Shown piece by piece: positions 31,368 through 42,949 of a stretch of 64,000 nt of DNA. Position 1 is the first letter of the stretch. Every line of letters starts with the position of its first letter. The translations under genes and the position numbers were made by a program. Source of the stretch: Nematopogon swammerdamellus (taxonomy: Eukaryota > Arthropoda > Insecta > Lepidoptera > Adelidae); assembly GCA_946902875.1 (NCBI GenBank), contig OX336355.1:17827347-17891346 (forward strand), given 5' to 3'. The notes beneath the pieces are model-generated. The model was not told where the DNA came from. It saw only the letters and a list, made by a program, of their open reading frames with translations, and searched no databases.

Positions 31368-34300
31368 GTGAGTGTTATTTTTTGTTACGTTTTTTTTTTT
31401 TATGGAAACTGACACGTTTGTCTACATCACCTACAACATCCGTGATGTCAGCCCGTAACACCGGGTGAACTAGATGCCATGTCAGTGCTTCCCTTCAAAC
31501 GTGCCGGCTACACTGAACTGGACGGAAAACACAAACTATTTACATAGCCGTTTCGACCGACGTTTCATTCAGTGCGGTGGTACCAACCCGGGCGGGTTGA
31601 ACCCTACCACCGAGTAAGGTAGGAAGGGAAGGGACATACAGTTTAACGTGGAATCCGAACCACGGTAAGCACGTAATGCCGGTTGGCTTAATTAATTTAT
31701 TAATTATTACTAGCTTTTGCCCGCGGCTTAGCTTCGCGTGACCATTTATGCTCACAGCTCAGGCCGCCGATGATGTAGCGTTATGATTTATAGTCTAAAA
31801 CCATCTTGAGAAGTGACAGAATGTAACAGTTAAAACTGTATGTCAGTGTTTTTCAATCTTTTTGAATACGCAACCCCTTTACAGGTTCAAAAATTCTCGC
31901 GACCCCCTTGGGCCATAGACAGAGAAAAGAGTTAGTAATTTAAAACACTACTATTTATTTTCTCTATTTTGGTACCTATATTCATTATTACTATGTGAAC
32001 TGAGATTCCCTTCAATTCAACATTAAAACTAAAAAGACTTCTATTAGAAAATGATTTGATTGTTAACATTTCAAGAATAGCACCACAATTTGACAAATTT
32101 TTGAAAAATTTACAGGCCCATCCTTCTTACTGAAATTGTGTAAATTGTGTTTTATTGTAGTGTAAAACCTTGCCTTTTTCCTTTTGCCGGCGACCCCCCG
32201 AGTAAGGCTTCGCGACCCCCCTAGGGGTCGCGCACGACCCCCCTAGGGATCGCGCGCGACCCACAGATTAAAAAACACTGCGTATGTAAATCGACAAAGT
32301 GTTCGCGAGTTATAAGTATGATCATATATTGACGTACCTACACGGCCGTAGAAAGTTGGTTTTATTTATTAGGATTTATATATTTATTTTAGATTTAGAT
32401 AGGCAGCCTTGGCTGATATGATAATATGTCTAAGTCAAAAGTTAGATAGATAGATAGAAAATTTTTTATTGCTCCAGTAAACATTAAACAGTAACAAATA
32501 CATTGAAAAATTTACATAAGGTGCAAAGGGTGCAAAGTACCGTGTGGGGCCGGTACTTTAAAAGAATAGCCCCACTGCATCTCTCCCCGTGTATGTCGTA
32601 AAAGGCGACTAAGGGATATGATTCCCTTCTTATATTACTAGGTGGTAGGGTGTAACCCACCCGGGTTGGTACCACCGCACTGAATGAAAGGTCGGTCGAA
32701 ACGGCTATGTAAATAGTTTGTGTTTTCAGTCCAGTTCAGTGTAGCCGGCACGACCGAAGGGAAGCACTGACGTGGCACCAATTTCACCCGGTGTTGTGGG
32801 CTGACATCACGGATGTTGTAGGTGATGTAGCCAACCGAGTCAGTTTCCATAAAAAAAAAAAAAAAAGGCAATCTTATCCCTTACAGAGATTTCTTACAGT
32901 CAACCTTATTGGATGTTTGAGATTCGATAATATAGTGGAATGTAAGTAGGTAGTAGCAAAAGAGTTGAGCGTGACAATTGAAGATAAAATAAGAATACTT
33001 ATTAACAATACATATAAGTACATGCTAGTAAAATATAACCCATACATGTTTAATAGATACATATAAATTAATAAATTATAAAAGTTGTTAATTTTATGAT
33101 AAATTTTACCTCTTACGACGGTGGTAGGTAGGTAGTGGTAGTAAACTATTGTAGTGGTACTATTGAATTATTTGATTGATTTCAGCGCTTCAGGTGTTCG
33201 GAGCGATCTTCATAATAATCCTTCTATGTCTGTTCGCCTTCTCGGTTTTGATGGTGAGTACATATTTAAAGTTTCTCAATAACATTTTGTGTGAGTTACA
33301 TAATTAATTGTTAAATTTTAAGAGTGCATCTAATATTTTCAACTGTAGAAAAAACAATTTTTTGGGCTTATAATCGTTATAGAGCAGGCTCCAATGAGAT
33401 GTTCGTTTGCAAAAATAGCAGACCGCGAAATGTTTTGTGATTCGTCTACCTGATACCCTCGACATTATAAAAAGCCATGTTGCCGCACGCGCTCACGGTC
33501 CTTTGTCATTTGTCAATTACAGCTAATGAAATTTCTATGCAAGCATGCCTCGACTTATACAAAAGTCAATGAAAAAAGTGATCTATATATAAGGTCTTTC
33601 AAAATTAGTTAATAGTACGCCAAGGGGGGGTTCTGTATCATATACGGAGTAAAACCTATTTGAAATTTTTGGACCTTGGGATTTTTTTTTATGTAAAATA
33701 TTTTTTTATGTATTTAAATAAAAAAATAGGTGGTTGATTTTTATAGCCTAATCGATTCAGTTTCATAACAGTAACAAAAAAGTATTCATTACCATTATGA
33801 TGTATCTCGTGTAAGTTGGTAAAAAAAATCAAAATCTTTCTATTCCATACTAATAAAACTAAAAGTGTGGTTTTTCACAATTTCTAAAAGAAAGAGATCT
33901 ATGTGTTTTTTTTTTTTTTTTTTTTTGATATAGATTTTCATTTTATTTTAAACGTCAACTTATTAGAAAATCACAAAATAACAATGATAAAAAAAACCTA
34001 AAACTAAAATTAACACCTATTAAATAAAAAAAATTTCATCCATCTATGTGTTGGAAGACTTTTTTGTTCCTGGCATGAAACTGAAACGGTTAAGAAAAAT
34101 TTTTTTTTCTACATTTTAAATAAAAAAAATTTTTTTTTGTAATAAATCTCTGAAGCGATTTTTTCGTAATTTCCTTATTTTTCATCAAAAAAATAGTTTT
34201 CTATTGGTGTACTGGCTAGTATTTTAATTATGACACATAAGCACCCATACGTACTAATTTTCTCATGAAATTCCAAAATTAAAACCAAAGCTCTTTGTAA

Positions 34301-37300
34301 TTTACTAATAATATTTGTGAGGGAGGAGGGGGGGAGAGGGGACCACAAAACTGGTTGGCAACATCTGTTAATTGTATGTCTGGGATCTATACAATATATA
34401 TCAGAAGTCAGAATGAGTTCCGCAATTTTTGCAAACGGAACTGAACTGAGAGTCCGGTCTATTATATTTTTATATCCAAGAACGTCCACTTCTAATTCTA
34501 CTGCTCAGCATGTACCTACTAAATACAGGCATATAACCATACAGAAATTGTATTTGTGAAACTCTTGTGTAAAATGGTTGAACCGTTTTTGAGTGTTATT
34601 GCATGGAAATGCAGCCATCACAGAACGCCAATTACACGATTACGAGCATGATTTTACTCTTGACAAATTTAATGAAAGAACTGGAAACACAACATGTTTG
34701 TGCAATTCAGCACAAACTTGAACTTACCAAAATTTATGGGAAACCAATTCTCGAATTGTCATCGAAAAGACAACAGGTTTTTTTGCATTTCTTTTATAGA
34801 AAGCGTGACATGTGGCCCCGAGCCACCCATAAGGCGTCTAACGATGCCCATGGACATTCGGTCGTACGCGGGGGTCGCGAATGCCAGGTGTCTTTCACGG
34901 TTCCGTAGCCAGCAATGCTAGCCTTATAAAATCTTTAATCGCTCAGGTGTCTGTCTGTATGTCTAATTTTGTCGTAATAAATTTTGTAGTAAATTATGTA
35001 TTAAATTTTGTCCGTGATAGTGCACTCGATATTCATGTAAGAAGGAAATGTCTACAGGACCCTCTGTTTGTGAGCAACATAGTTTGTGCACTTAACATAC
35101 TTTTTTATAATATGTGGGGAACGTTCCTCATTGCAGCTCTTCGGAATAGACAAATGGAATCGAGGCCTGATCCTGCCGTGGCTGATCCTCATGGGCATCA
35201 TCCTGGCGTTCCAGCTGGTCTTTGGGCTTTGGTTGCTCGGCGGATATTACATCTATGTTAGTATTTATTTCAGTATTTTGATATTGGTTTTTTAGGGTCC
35301 CGTCCAAAAGTTGTGAAAAAGTGCGAGTCGGACTCGCGCAACGAGGTTTCCGCACAACAAAAAAAAAACGTTGAAAAAAAAACACGATTCTTGTATGGGG
35401 GGGTCCCCTTAATTTGTTCACTTTTGAAGTTTTTTATTATTTGTTGTTATTCCTGCCAAAATATCACATATTCTGTGAAAATTTCAACCGTCGAGCTATT
35501 ATGGTTTCCAAGCTATTCGGAGCCATCGGACAGATGGACAGACAGACAGACGTTGTAGGCTTAGTACGATTCAATCATTCGAGTAGGCTTCCGTACGGGG
35601 TACGAAAACCTAAAAAAGGGAAGGGTCCCTTTTTTAGGTTTTTTAGGTTTATGGGATCGCTCTGGTGTCTGTCTGTTCGTCTGTCGGTCGCACGCAGATA
35701 TCTCCGGATCTACTGAACCGATTTTAATACAACTGATGCTGAAATAAGCAGTATTTTCACCAGCAGACAGATCATAGATAAATTTTTCTAATAGTCAGGT
35801 GGAAAATACAGAGTACCCCAAAATAATCGAGTATCATGTCATTCTATATAGGCAATTTCAAAAATATTTATCATAGAGCTATAATCACTATGTTTGTTTT
35901 AACAAATATTTTGTTTAAAAGTTAACAAAAGTTGATTGAAGTCATAATTTTTTTTACGATTAGGTACAATATAGTTGTGCACAAAATTATTGTTCGTTTT
36001 GCTCAAAGGTGAAAAAAAAAACCAGATTTATGAATAGCCAAAAGTTAAATTTTGTATGAAATGGCAAAATAGTAATAGGATGGAAGTAGACAATATGGAT
36101 GCCGGTTGAATGCTGCTTACATGCTGAAAATGCAGAAAAAAATATGTCCAAGGGAGACAGGGTCAATAGATCATGGATCGCGCGGCATGGTGAATAATGT
36201 TTTTTGTACCGTGTGGGGTTGGTACTTAAAAAGAATAGCCCCACTGCATCTCTCCCCGTCGCATGTCGTAAAAGTCGACTAAGGGATCGTCAGCCTCGGC
36301 AGCTCAGTGGTGCGGTCAGTTATTGGATGGGTGACCGCCCGACCGTTGGAGGCTGACCGTGGTTCGGATTCCACGTTAAACTGTAGGTCCCTTCCCTTCT
36401 TACCTTACTGGGTGGTAGGGTTTATCCCGGCCGGGTTGGTACCGCCGCACTGAGTGAAACGTCGGTTGAAACGGCTATGTAAATAGTTCGTGTTTTCTGT
36501 CCAGTTCAGTGTAGCCGGCGCGAAATGAAGGGAAGCACTGACGTGGCACCAAGTTCACCCGGTGTTATGGGCTGACATCACGGATGTTGTAGGTGATGTA
36601 GCCAACCGTGTCAGTTTCCATAAAAAAAAAAAAATAATGTTATTTGACGGTTCCTTATATTCTATACCTTTATCTATTAATATTTCATACCTCTCTTATT
36701 AAATATATTTTCGCGTGATTAGATGTGTATCAGATATTTATTGTTTTTTATTTGTATTTTTTATGAAAAATTATAAATTTTGTACATATTTTTAACATAC
36801 GTATGAAAAAAAATCAAATCAATCGAAAACAAAAAATGCTATGAAGATTTTTGACTACAAATGACCTGCGGAAGGATCCATTACAACCCTTATGAAAAAA
36901 ACTCGCTAGCTTTTGCCTGCGACTTCGTCCGCGTGGATAACTGAACATGACAAATTATTCTTTCAGAACCACATGAAAATTAATCATTTGTGATACTAAA
37001 TCCTAAAAAGAAAACAGTGAAACTGGTAATGCACGGAAAATATTTATTAAAATATAGCTTTAGCACGCGGCTTTGCTATTTCAAAAGAAGAAATTAAGTA
37101 ACTAAGGGAGCGGGCGAAGGCCATACTGGGTTCAAGTAAACAATAAACTTTCTCGAAGAAAGTAAGTAACCAAGTGCGAGGCCGAAGGCCGTTAAAACAT
37201 ATACAGGCTATGAAGAAACGGATTCCGTTATTTACTACAATTCTGTGGCAACGCCATCTAGTTAGATACATTGTAGTTACTCTCAAATTATGTGCCAGAG

Positions 37301-38072
37301 ATGGCGCCACAGTCAACAGGGAACATTCCAAGGCGAGGACCAGTTTTTTTTTGTGATTTCATGATCAATCAAACGGATCGATATATTTTCAGTTGGAGTC
37401 TGTGTACGCTGCGTTGGTTGACTGGCTCTGGATGGCATACAACGTAAGTTGCCATCTTTATTAAAATATTTAACACTTTTGATCAGTTTCAGTGTCTCGT
37501 AGTTTTTTTTTTATCGAAACTGACATGGTTGACTACATCACCTACAACATCCGTGATGTCAGCCCATAACACCGGTTGAACTAGATGCCAGATCAGTGCT
37601 TCCCTTCATTTCGCGTCGGCTACACTGAACTGGACGGAAAACATGAAGTATTTACATAGCCTTTTCGACCGACGACGTTTCATTCAGTGCGGTGAGACAT
37701 AACCATACTGAATATGCATATGTCTCAATGAAATATTTTTATTGTTGTGTGTTCTTTATGGCGAAATAAATATCTGAATCTGTGGTACCAACCCGGGCGG
37801 GATAACCCTACCACCTAGTAAGGTAAGAAGGGAAGGGACCTACATTTTTACCCATCCAAGTACTGATCGCTCTCAGGGTTGCCTAACAACAGTCGACTGA
37901 CCGCACCACTTAGCTACCGAGGCTGTCCAATTGATGTGTTATTTTTTCCCCTTGTTTGTATAATTAAATATTAATTAATTTTCAGATATACTGCTGGCTG
38001 TGCGTTTACTCTCAATATCAGATAATTGAAGAGATGCAGTCTCCAAACATCGAGATACTCTATGAGTATTGA
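31181..38072 (+). CDS. Four-transmembrane protein, 170 aa, five coding exons
   Basis: Joining 31181-31367, 33186-33253, 35137-35256, 37393-37443 and 37986-38072 gives one uninterrupted frame with consensus donors (GTGAGT, GTGAGT, GTTAGT, GTAAGT) and CAG acceptors. Residues 1-22 are a Cys/Trp-rich cytosolic start (CWSPCIWSS, then SGSR). Membrane segments fall at about 23-44, 64-85, 96-125 and 129-151, with a first loop of about 19 residues and a short polar tail. The layout recalls small arthropod four-TM families such as the DUF4728/LAPTM/pasiflora-like proteins, but I cannot name the orthologue. The tail has YSQYQII, whose YQII fits a YxxPhi sorting signal, consistent with endosomal or plasma-membrane residence (inference). 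Exon 1 starts at 31171 after an acceptor, so at least one untranslated exon lies upstream. Confidence 0.85.
31391..31666 (-). mobile_element. SINE-A, reverse, in intron 1
   Basis: The T run at 31391-31401 is the A tail; body, core and GTGGTTCGGATTCCACG lie at the right end. Inserted only 24 bases after the exon 1 donor, in antisense to the gene. Confidence 0.85.
31844..32280. mobile_element. hAT-type MITE, 437 bp
   Basis: Termini CAGTGTTTTTCAATCTTTTT and ACCCACAGATTAAAAAACACTG (shown in part) are inverted. The interior has GCGACCCCCTTGGGCC and repeated CGCGACCCCCCTAGGG. The CAGTGTTTTTCAA end is characteristic of the Buster/Charlie side of hAT. Flanks share GTATGT only, so the 8-bp duplication has decayed. 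Confidence 0.75.
32281..32537. other. Intronic sequence with GATA microsatellite
   Basis: Contains (GATA)n at 32441-32458 followed by TTTTTTATTGCTCCAGTAAA, a possible reverse LINE 3' end. Confidence 0.35.
32538..32866 (+). mobile_element. SINE-A with module H, intact 3' tail
   Basis: ACCGTGTGGGGCCGGTAC, CTAAGGGATATGATTCCCTT, TATTACTAGGTGGTAGGG, core, body, and TTTCCAT followed by a 16-base A run. Same module order as 559-879, without the tRNA/5S segment. Confidence 0.85.
33186..33253 (+). CDS. Four-TM gene, coding exon 2 (TM2)
   Basis: Supplies the last two bases of Ser63, then [18 protein letters not shown] and SVLM: one strongly hydrophobic helix. Bounded by TTTCAG and GTGAGT. Confidence 0.85.
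33254..35136. other. Intron 2 of the four-TM gene
   Basis: AT-rich with long T and A runs (33900-34150). It holds a reverse LINE tail fragment at 34812-34890. Small open frames at 34317 and 34603 have no domain and cross the LINE piece. Confidence 0.6.
34812..34890 (-). pseudogene. LINE 3' tail fragment, reverse
   Basis: CGAGCCACCCATAAGGCGTC, TAACGATGCCCATGGACATT, CGGTCGTACGCGGGGGTCGC: the antisense of the 3' end of the LINE family at 4000-4568. Confidence 0.75.
35137..35256 (+). CDS. Four-TM gene, coding exon 3 (TM3)
   Basis: Forty codons in phase 0: [10 protein letters not shown], then the hydrophobic run [20 protein letters not shown] and WLLGGYYIY. Acceptor TTGCAG, donor GTTAGT. Confidence 0.85.
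35300..35615 (+). mobile_element. GGGTTCCGTA-family repeat
   Basis: GTGCGAGTCGGACTCGCGCA, TATTTGTTGTTATTCCTGCC, ATTCTGTGAAAATTTCAACC and the ACAGACAGACAGACG run; ends GTACGAAAACCTAAAAA. In intron 3. Confidence 0.7.
36207..36634 (+). mobile_element. SINE-A, complete, with shortened tRNA/5S head and target duplication
   Basis: Module H, then GTCAGCCTCGGCAGCTCAGT GGTGC, then directly GGTCAGTTATTGGATGGGTG ACCGC, B-box-like GTGGTTCGGATTCCAC, core, body, A tail. Flanked by AATAATGTT on both sides (36193-36201 and 36633-36641), a target-site duplication expected from LINE-type retroposition. In intron 3 of the four-TM gene. Confidence 0.88.
36640..37392. other. Rest of intron 3
   Basis: AT-rich. 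36905-36950 has TTTTGCCTGCGACTTCGTCC, a degraded GCCGCGGGC-type repeat end. 37040-37200 has GGGAGCGGGCGAAGGCC and GCGAGGCCGAAGGCCG repeats. Confidence 0.4.
37393..37443 (+). CDS. Four-TM gene, coding exon 4
   Basis: Seventeen codons, [17 protein letters not shown], the first half of TM4. Acceptor TTTCAG, donor GTAAGT, phase 0 on both sides. Confidence 0.85.
37504..37928 (-). mobile_element. SINE-A, reverse, with 5S-like head; split by a LINE tail
   Basis: T run, body and core 37504-37694, insertion 37695-37782, then the remaining core and the head. On the minus strand the head reads AGCCTCGGTAGCTAAGTGGT, GCGGTCAGTCGACTG, TTGTTAGGCAACCCTGAGAG, CGATCAGTACTTGGATGGGT. The last 16 bases match 5S rRNA especially well. 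The B-box part after it is lost. In intron 4. Confidence 0.85.
37695..37782 (+). mobile_element. 88-bp 5'-truncated retroposon tail inside the SINE
   Basis: AACCATACTGAATATGCATA TGTCTCAATG and GGCGAAATAAATATCTGAAT match 53091-53190, which ends in repeated CTGAAT units. The SINE core resumes at TGGTACCAACCCGG. Confidence 0.8.
37986..38072 (+). CDS. Four-TM gene, last coding exon
   Basis: [18 protein letters not shown] then [10 protein letters not shown] and a TGA at 38070-38072. It completes TM4 and gives the short cytosolic tail. No clear AATAAA follows within 150 bases. Confidence 0.85.
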   Translation: MYCWLCVYSQYQIIEEMQSPNIEILYEY

Positions 38073-38450
38073 GTATTTGCTTACTTTCATAGCTTTAAGA
38101 TAATTCCATCACAAAATGTTAAATTATTCTTAACAAAACTCACCCAAAAATCATGTTTAAATTATACACTGGAAAGTATAAACGAAACATCATGTATTAG
38201 AGTTTATTAGCTGTGCCCGCAGCTGTCACTGAAGTTGGTCCTATGATCATTAAATCACATTTAGTATGATTGGCATCACACTTGAGTGTACTGCTCACAC
38301 CCTATTTACAATAGTGTGATGATATATAGCCTGTTACCTTCCGGAGATATGTCCAACTGCATTGATGTAAACAGCATGTAATTAATTTAGGTTAGGTTTA
38401 TAAGGTTAAATCCGTTCTCGAGTTATAAGCTAACAGACAGACGCCGGACT
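38073..38450 (+). other. 3' flank of the four-TM gene
   Basis: AT-rich and probably 3' UTR at first, then a degraded lepidopteran repeat from about 38205 (GCTGTGCCCGCAGCTG ... TCTCGAGTTATAAGC). Confidence 0.4.
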
Positions 38451-38499
38451 TATGTTGTTTGCTTGTTTGTTTGTTTGCTGCCTCTTGGGATGGGCTATT

Positions 38500-38995
38500 C
38501 TCCGCTCTGAAACCTCAAGACGGTCCGTTGTACGTTGGCGCTCGGGTAGTGCTACTCCAGCCACCCGAGCTCTTTCATGAAGTGGAGCACTCTTTTGGGT
38601 CGCTTCCACACTCCATGGGCTGTTCCCATGTTCCCAAGAAACTGCAGTCCTTCTGCTGCCACCACCGGGCACTCCAGGAGCACGTGGGTGGCTGTTTCGT
38701 CCTCCGCCATGCAACCTGCATAGGGGACTGTCGGTGACACCTATGATGGAACAAATGTCTGTTGAGTGGGCAGTGTCCTGTAATGATTCCCACCGCTATA
38801 AGGAGTTGATCCCTGTGAAACTTTAGCAGGCGCTTCCTGAGTCGCAGGTCCAGTTTGGGAATTGCCTGCATTCTCTGGGCATTGGCCCATAGATTTTCAT
38901 GTTTAGTTTTTGTTAGGTTGATGTAGCCAATATTTGAACTGGCTGATTGGTAGTTGTACACACTATTCTGGGTCTTCTGCACTCCAGCTGGCCTG
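38500..38995 (-). pseudogene. LINE C-terminal fragment, RNase H-bearing group (I/R1/LOA-like)
   Basis: On the minus strand, in two frames: LLKFHRDQLLIAVGIITGHC, PLNRHLF, then after a shift SPTVPYAGCMAEDETATHVL and LECP. L-T-G-H-C-P-L-N-R-H-L followed by C-x2-C-x8-H-x4-C is the post-RNase H knuckle of non-LTR elements in the I/R1/LOA range. One or more frameshifts; 5' truncated. Confidence 0.75.
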
Positions 38996-38999
38996 ACTT

Positions 39000-39844
39000 A
39001 TGTTATGCTAGGTATGTAAATGCGTGCCGAGCGACCGGCAAATGCACCGTTTTCGATTCTATGTGCGCTTATAACTCGAGAACTACTTAATAAATTCATA
39101 TGGCGTTTTCACTAACGTTTCCGGCACGTCTAAGGATATTTTGCCGCAAAGGGGAGCCGCGGGAACAGCTAGTGTAGAAATGTTTAAGCACAATCCGTGT
39201 AAGAATCTGTGTTGTCTTACAATGTAATATCAAAACTGCCTTATAGTTGTATCCGATATTATTAACCGCTCACGCGTCGCTCTTCCACCCGTGGGGAACG
39301 GCACGCTGAAGTACCGCAGAGCGTCGCATTCCAAATGTATGGAACAGCGGCAATTTACAAGATCACGAAGAAAACTTGTAATTTGTATAGCATTTATAAG
39401 CATAAGAGGTAGGAGGTAAAAGGTTCATAATCATAGTTTTAATTGTACGTAATTAGCATTACATAAAAAAAGGCCTGTTAAGTGTGTATGTCGTTCACAA
39501 CGCAACGACGGTTCGCGCAACAGAGGGTTCCGTAACCATACTCTTCTTGTTAGCGAGGCGAGCGCGTATTCAGTAGCTTCGTACCACATATCTCCGCACC
39601 CCGCCGCTTCTTACTCCGCCCATGGGAGCCCATCGCACGACTCGTAAAATGCGAGACATGCTATTTTCCAGTTTTTTTTTTATGGATATTGTTTTATTTA
39701 AATGTAAACCTTAATACTTGGCATTTGTTAACCGCGCACTTCTGCGTCACGGAGTGACTGAGAAGGCATTCTGCTAATTTTTACCTTCATTTAATGGCTC
39801 CGTTTTTCGAGTCGAGATTTCCACAATCTAATAAATATCAATAC
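39000..39844. other. Repeat remnants, no gene
   Basis: 39000-39175 is a degraded GAGCCGCGGGAACAGCTAGT repeat. 39480-39660 holds a diverged GCAACAGAGGGTTCCGTAAC piece. No exon seen. Confidence 0.4.
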
Positions 39845-40218
39845 TAATAATAAATCTCTAACGGATGGTCATGGAGTAACTTGCTTTGGTTTATGAGATA
39901 CTGCGTTTGTAGACTCTATGTATGATACTAAAACTAAATTGACGATTTTTAGATTTTTTCTGTATGTATGTATGTATGTATGTTCCTCCATCCATAACTC
40001 TTAAACCGATCATCCGAATTTCATGAAACTTAGTACAAACACATTTAACTATGCGTACGTGACACAGGATGGGCTAAATAAAATTCAGTTCCGGTTACGC
40101 TAAGATGTGGCTCTCATACAAACCGAATTATTCCGCGTGCCGAAATAAAGGTATGGTAGCGGGCTTACTAATTTCTTCTTTATAAATACGAATTTCACGC
40201 GAGCGAAGCCGCGGGCAA
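39845..40218 (+). repeat. Lepidopteran repeat D, full copy
   Basis: CTAATAATAAATCTCTAACG, TATGAGATACTGCGTTTGTA, GTATGTATGTATGTATGTTC, CATCCGAATTTCATGAAACT, ACAAACCGAATTATTCCGCG; ends GCGAGCGAAGCCGCGGGCAA. The best reference copy for the split D copy at 19576. Confidence 0.75.
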
Positions 40219-40687
40219 AAGGTATTATATATTTTTTTATTATTGAAGTAGTTAATCAGCCATAAACTGGAATCTCCATTTTGTATTGAGTGTGTGTAAT
40301 GTAATATATGTTTACGCATTTAAAATGTCTTAAATTAGAATTAGGCTAACTCTAAAATGATATCATAAGTTACATAAAGATTGGATTTGCGTGAAAAGAA
40401 GGCGTCTTTAGTTATGGCTTAATACAAGGTCAAATTTCGATCTTGAGAGATGAACCATCAATAGTGCTCACCTGATTATATTCAGTTTTATGATACGTAA
40501 AACTTGATCTGTAAGGGCATATGGGAAGTTTTTTGAATACACAGTTTGATTAACTTCGTTCCATAGAAGAAATTCATGATATGCCGCTCTGTCGTGCGGT
40601 CGCGTCATTAATGCACTAGTTGGCCAACAGATCCGGCTAGATCTGGCCGGTGAATGAATCAGACTGAATGACCAATGACAAAGCAAG

Positions 40688-41306
40688 GAAGGTGTGGATC
40701 TAAGCTTGCGATGGCTTCACCGAACATATCCGGGCCCATCGGCAGTAGAGGAGGGTATTAATCGAGGCCGGGACTAGCGAGTGGCCACTCTAAATTTCCC
40801 GCGCATGCTTCACGTTTCGGCTCGCTTCAAGCCCTCGTCAGCTAGTCTGCGTTGACTAGGACGCGGGGAAACCACCAGTCCCGCTCTCGACCTCTCTCTA
40901 CCTATCCATATTCTGTAGGATGCTTCCAGTGTCGTTTTCGAAGCTCTCTCCATATATGAGCTTAGCGTCGATCTTGGGAGCCCTAGATTCTTGAAGAGTC
41001 TGTAGAGCGACTTCGCTGGTAGTCCTCTTGCTCCGACTTCCACAGCTAAGAGATCAGTCTTGAATCCGTTTCTCACAATCCGGTCTACTAAGTTGCAGTA
41101 CTTGTTAAGTTTGATGTTGTGGTCCTTCAGTATGTTACTTTCCCATGGAACTGTAAGTTCAACAAGTACTACATGCTTTGTCGCTTTTGAGAATATGAGT
41201 ATATCCGGTCTTAATGCTGTGGTACAGATTTCCGAAGGCATTTGGTAATGTTCTCATGTGTGTCCATCAACAATTCCCAATCCTTTGCTGCTCCCAAAAT
41301 TGAGCG
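40688..41306 (-). pseudogene. LINE endonuclease fragment, reverse, near-identical to 24.8-25.4 kb
   Basis: On the minus strand MPSEICTTALRPDILIFSKA ... VVLVELTVPWE ... RNGFKTDLLAVEVGARGLPA. Differs from the 24 kb copy by only scattered changes (for example Pro to Leu in NIPKD). It lacks the 4-base insertion, so its frame continues to RRLADEGLKRAET before the stop. 5' truncated at about 41306; the 3' end is at the same site as the other copy. Confidence 0.85.
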
Positions 41307-42284
41307 TATTAATTTGTTTGTATTGCCACGTATTGCGTCTGTAAACCTACTGTGCATGTGAGCGTAAACACAGTGGAGGGGCGTTCATTTTAAGATTAGA
41401 CGATCTCTACAATAGCATCAAAAGAATTGTCAATATCCCTGTCCTAAAATCACAGATCAGCTAAGTAAAAAATATAATAATTTGTGAAATTAAATAACAC
41501 TGAAATAAACTTGCTTACCTTGTATGGGGCCCTGTTTATTATGCAAGTAAATATGTTTTGCACCTGATCCCTAGACAAACACTTTGTATCACACATGTAT
41601 AACATTTTATTCTAGTTTGCTTGTCTAGTAAGTAAAAGTCATCTTAACATCACAATTATTTAAATCTAAATTTAAATCAAATTAACGTAGAATAAATTTT
41701 ACAATGTTTTATTAATACTGTGTGTTTCTTTATTAAGACGCAGCAGTACCAAAAATCGATTTCTCCCGATTGATGTTTCTTATGAACCACTGTGAGTTTG
41801 ATGTTAGAATAAATATATGTATGGCTTTCTACTAGACATATAATGTTTACCATCAAACAGCCTAAAATGTAATTGGATTTACTTGACTTGATAGAAACAA
41901 ATTTTTATTGTTGTTTCTGTTCAGTTCAGCTACATGGCATTCTGTTTCAAAAAACAATAAGCCACTTCTTTGTTTGATTTAAGTAAATCTTTAAATGTTG
42001 TCTTTTTTGAGAGTTCCTAATGTTGAAAGGTTCAAACGGAATACTCCCATAAACTTGTGGAAAATCTGTTGTTCAATTTCGAGATATAATTCCGTTTCAG
42101 TCACACATTTTGAAGGCCACAAGTGCATTCACGTGTTGATAGTCTCTTTTGGTATTTTACGCGATAGGAAAAAAAATCGCAAATTATTTTCTCGAAAATT
42201 CGGAAGTACATTTTTTTCGTGCCATTCATCGTGATATAGTCATGTAATTTTACTTAATAGATAAAAAATGCAATAACCTTCCCC
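41307..42284. other. No gene recognised
   Basis: AT-rich, no repeat recognised. A 79-codon frame at 41995-42234 (LRVPNVERFK) has no domain I know. Confidence 0.35.
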
Positions 42285-42425
42285 TCAAACAGAATAGAAA
42301 TACTTTATTGCACACAAATACACTAACAAAGATAGAACATAACATACAAAAGAAGGATAGAAATTTACAATAACTCACACAGAAACAAGAGAATAATAGC
42401 GTGCAAAGGCAGACTAGATAGAGTT
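42285..42425 (-). mobile_element. Probable LINE 3' end, reverse
   Basis: AATAGAAATACTTTATTGCA CAC read in reverse is GTGTGCAATAAAGTATTTCT, a common 3' terminus of insect LINEs. Body sequence only, no ORF. Confidence 0.4.
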
Positions 42426-42429
42426 TTAA

Positions 42430-42949
42430 TACTATTAAAAATATTATGCCTACACTTAAATACTATATTTATTGATTCTGCATTTACGTCCACCAAACTT
42501 AGACTTACGAGAAACGTCAGTCGGGAGAAACAGATTTTTGGCACTGCTGAGTCTTAAGTCAAAATGCCGTCCGTATGGTACCTAATGTAGTGTTATAATT
42601 TTTTTATATTGGCAGCTACCTGTATTATACATTTTGCTGTACACATTTTTTACATTCCCAACATGGGTATTGCTTAGAATATAAGGAATGAAAAAGTTGT
42701 AAAATAGGTTTATCAATTTTATAAATGAATTTAAAATTGTTTACATTATTATATTTTTAATGTTATTTCATTTATTTGTACGGAACATAATGTTTACTTC
42801 GAAATATTTTTTGCGTGAGTTTTTCTCCACGATATCTTAAGTTATATACCGACATATTACTTTTATATTATATACATATTCAAAATAAAAACAGGCGCAC
42901 AGACTGATTTCACAATCCAAATTTATGTTGTTTCACTTACTGATGAAAT
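42430..42949. other. AT-rich, nothing recognised
   Basis: No repeat, exon or hairpin of note. Confidence 0.35.

Noticed and set aside
34603..34908. 101-codon frame in intron 2 of the four-TM gene
   Set aside because: Its last third is antisense LINE sequence and no splice signals bound it.
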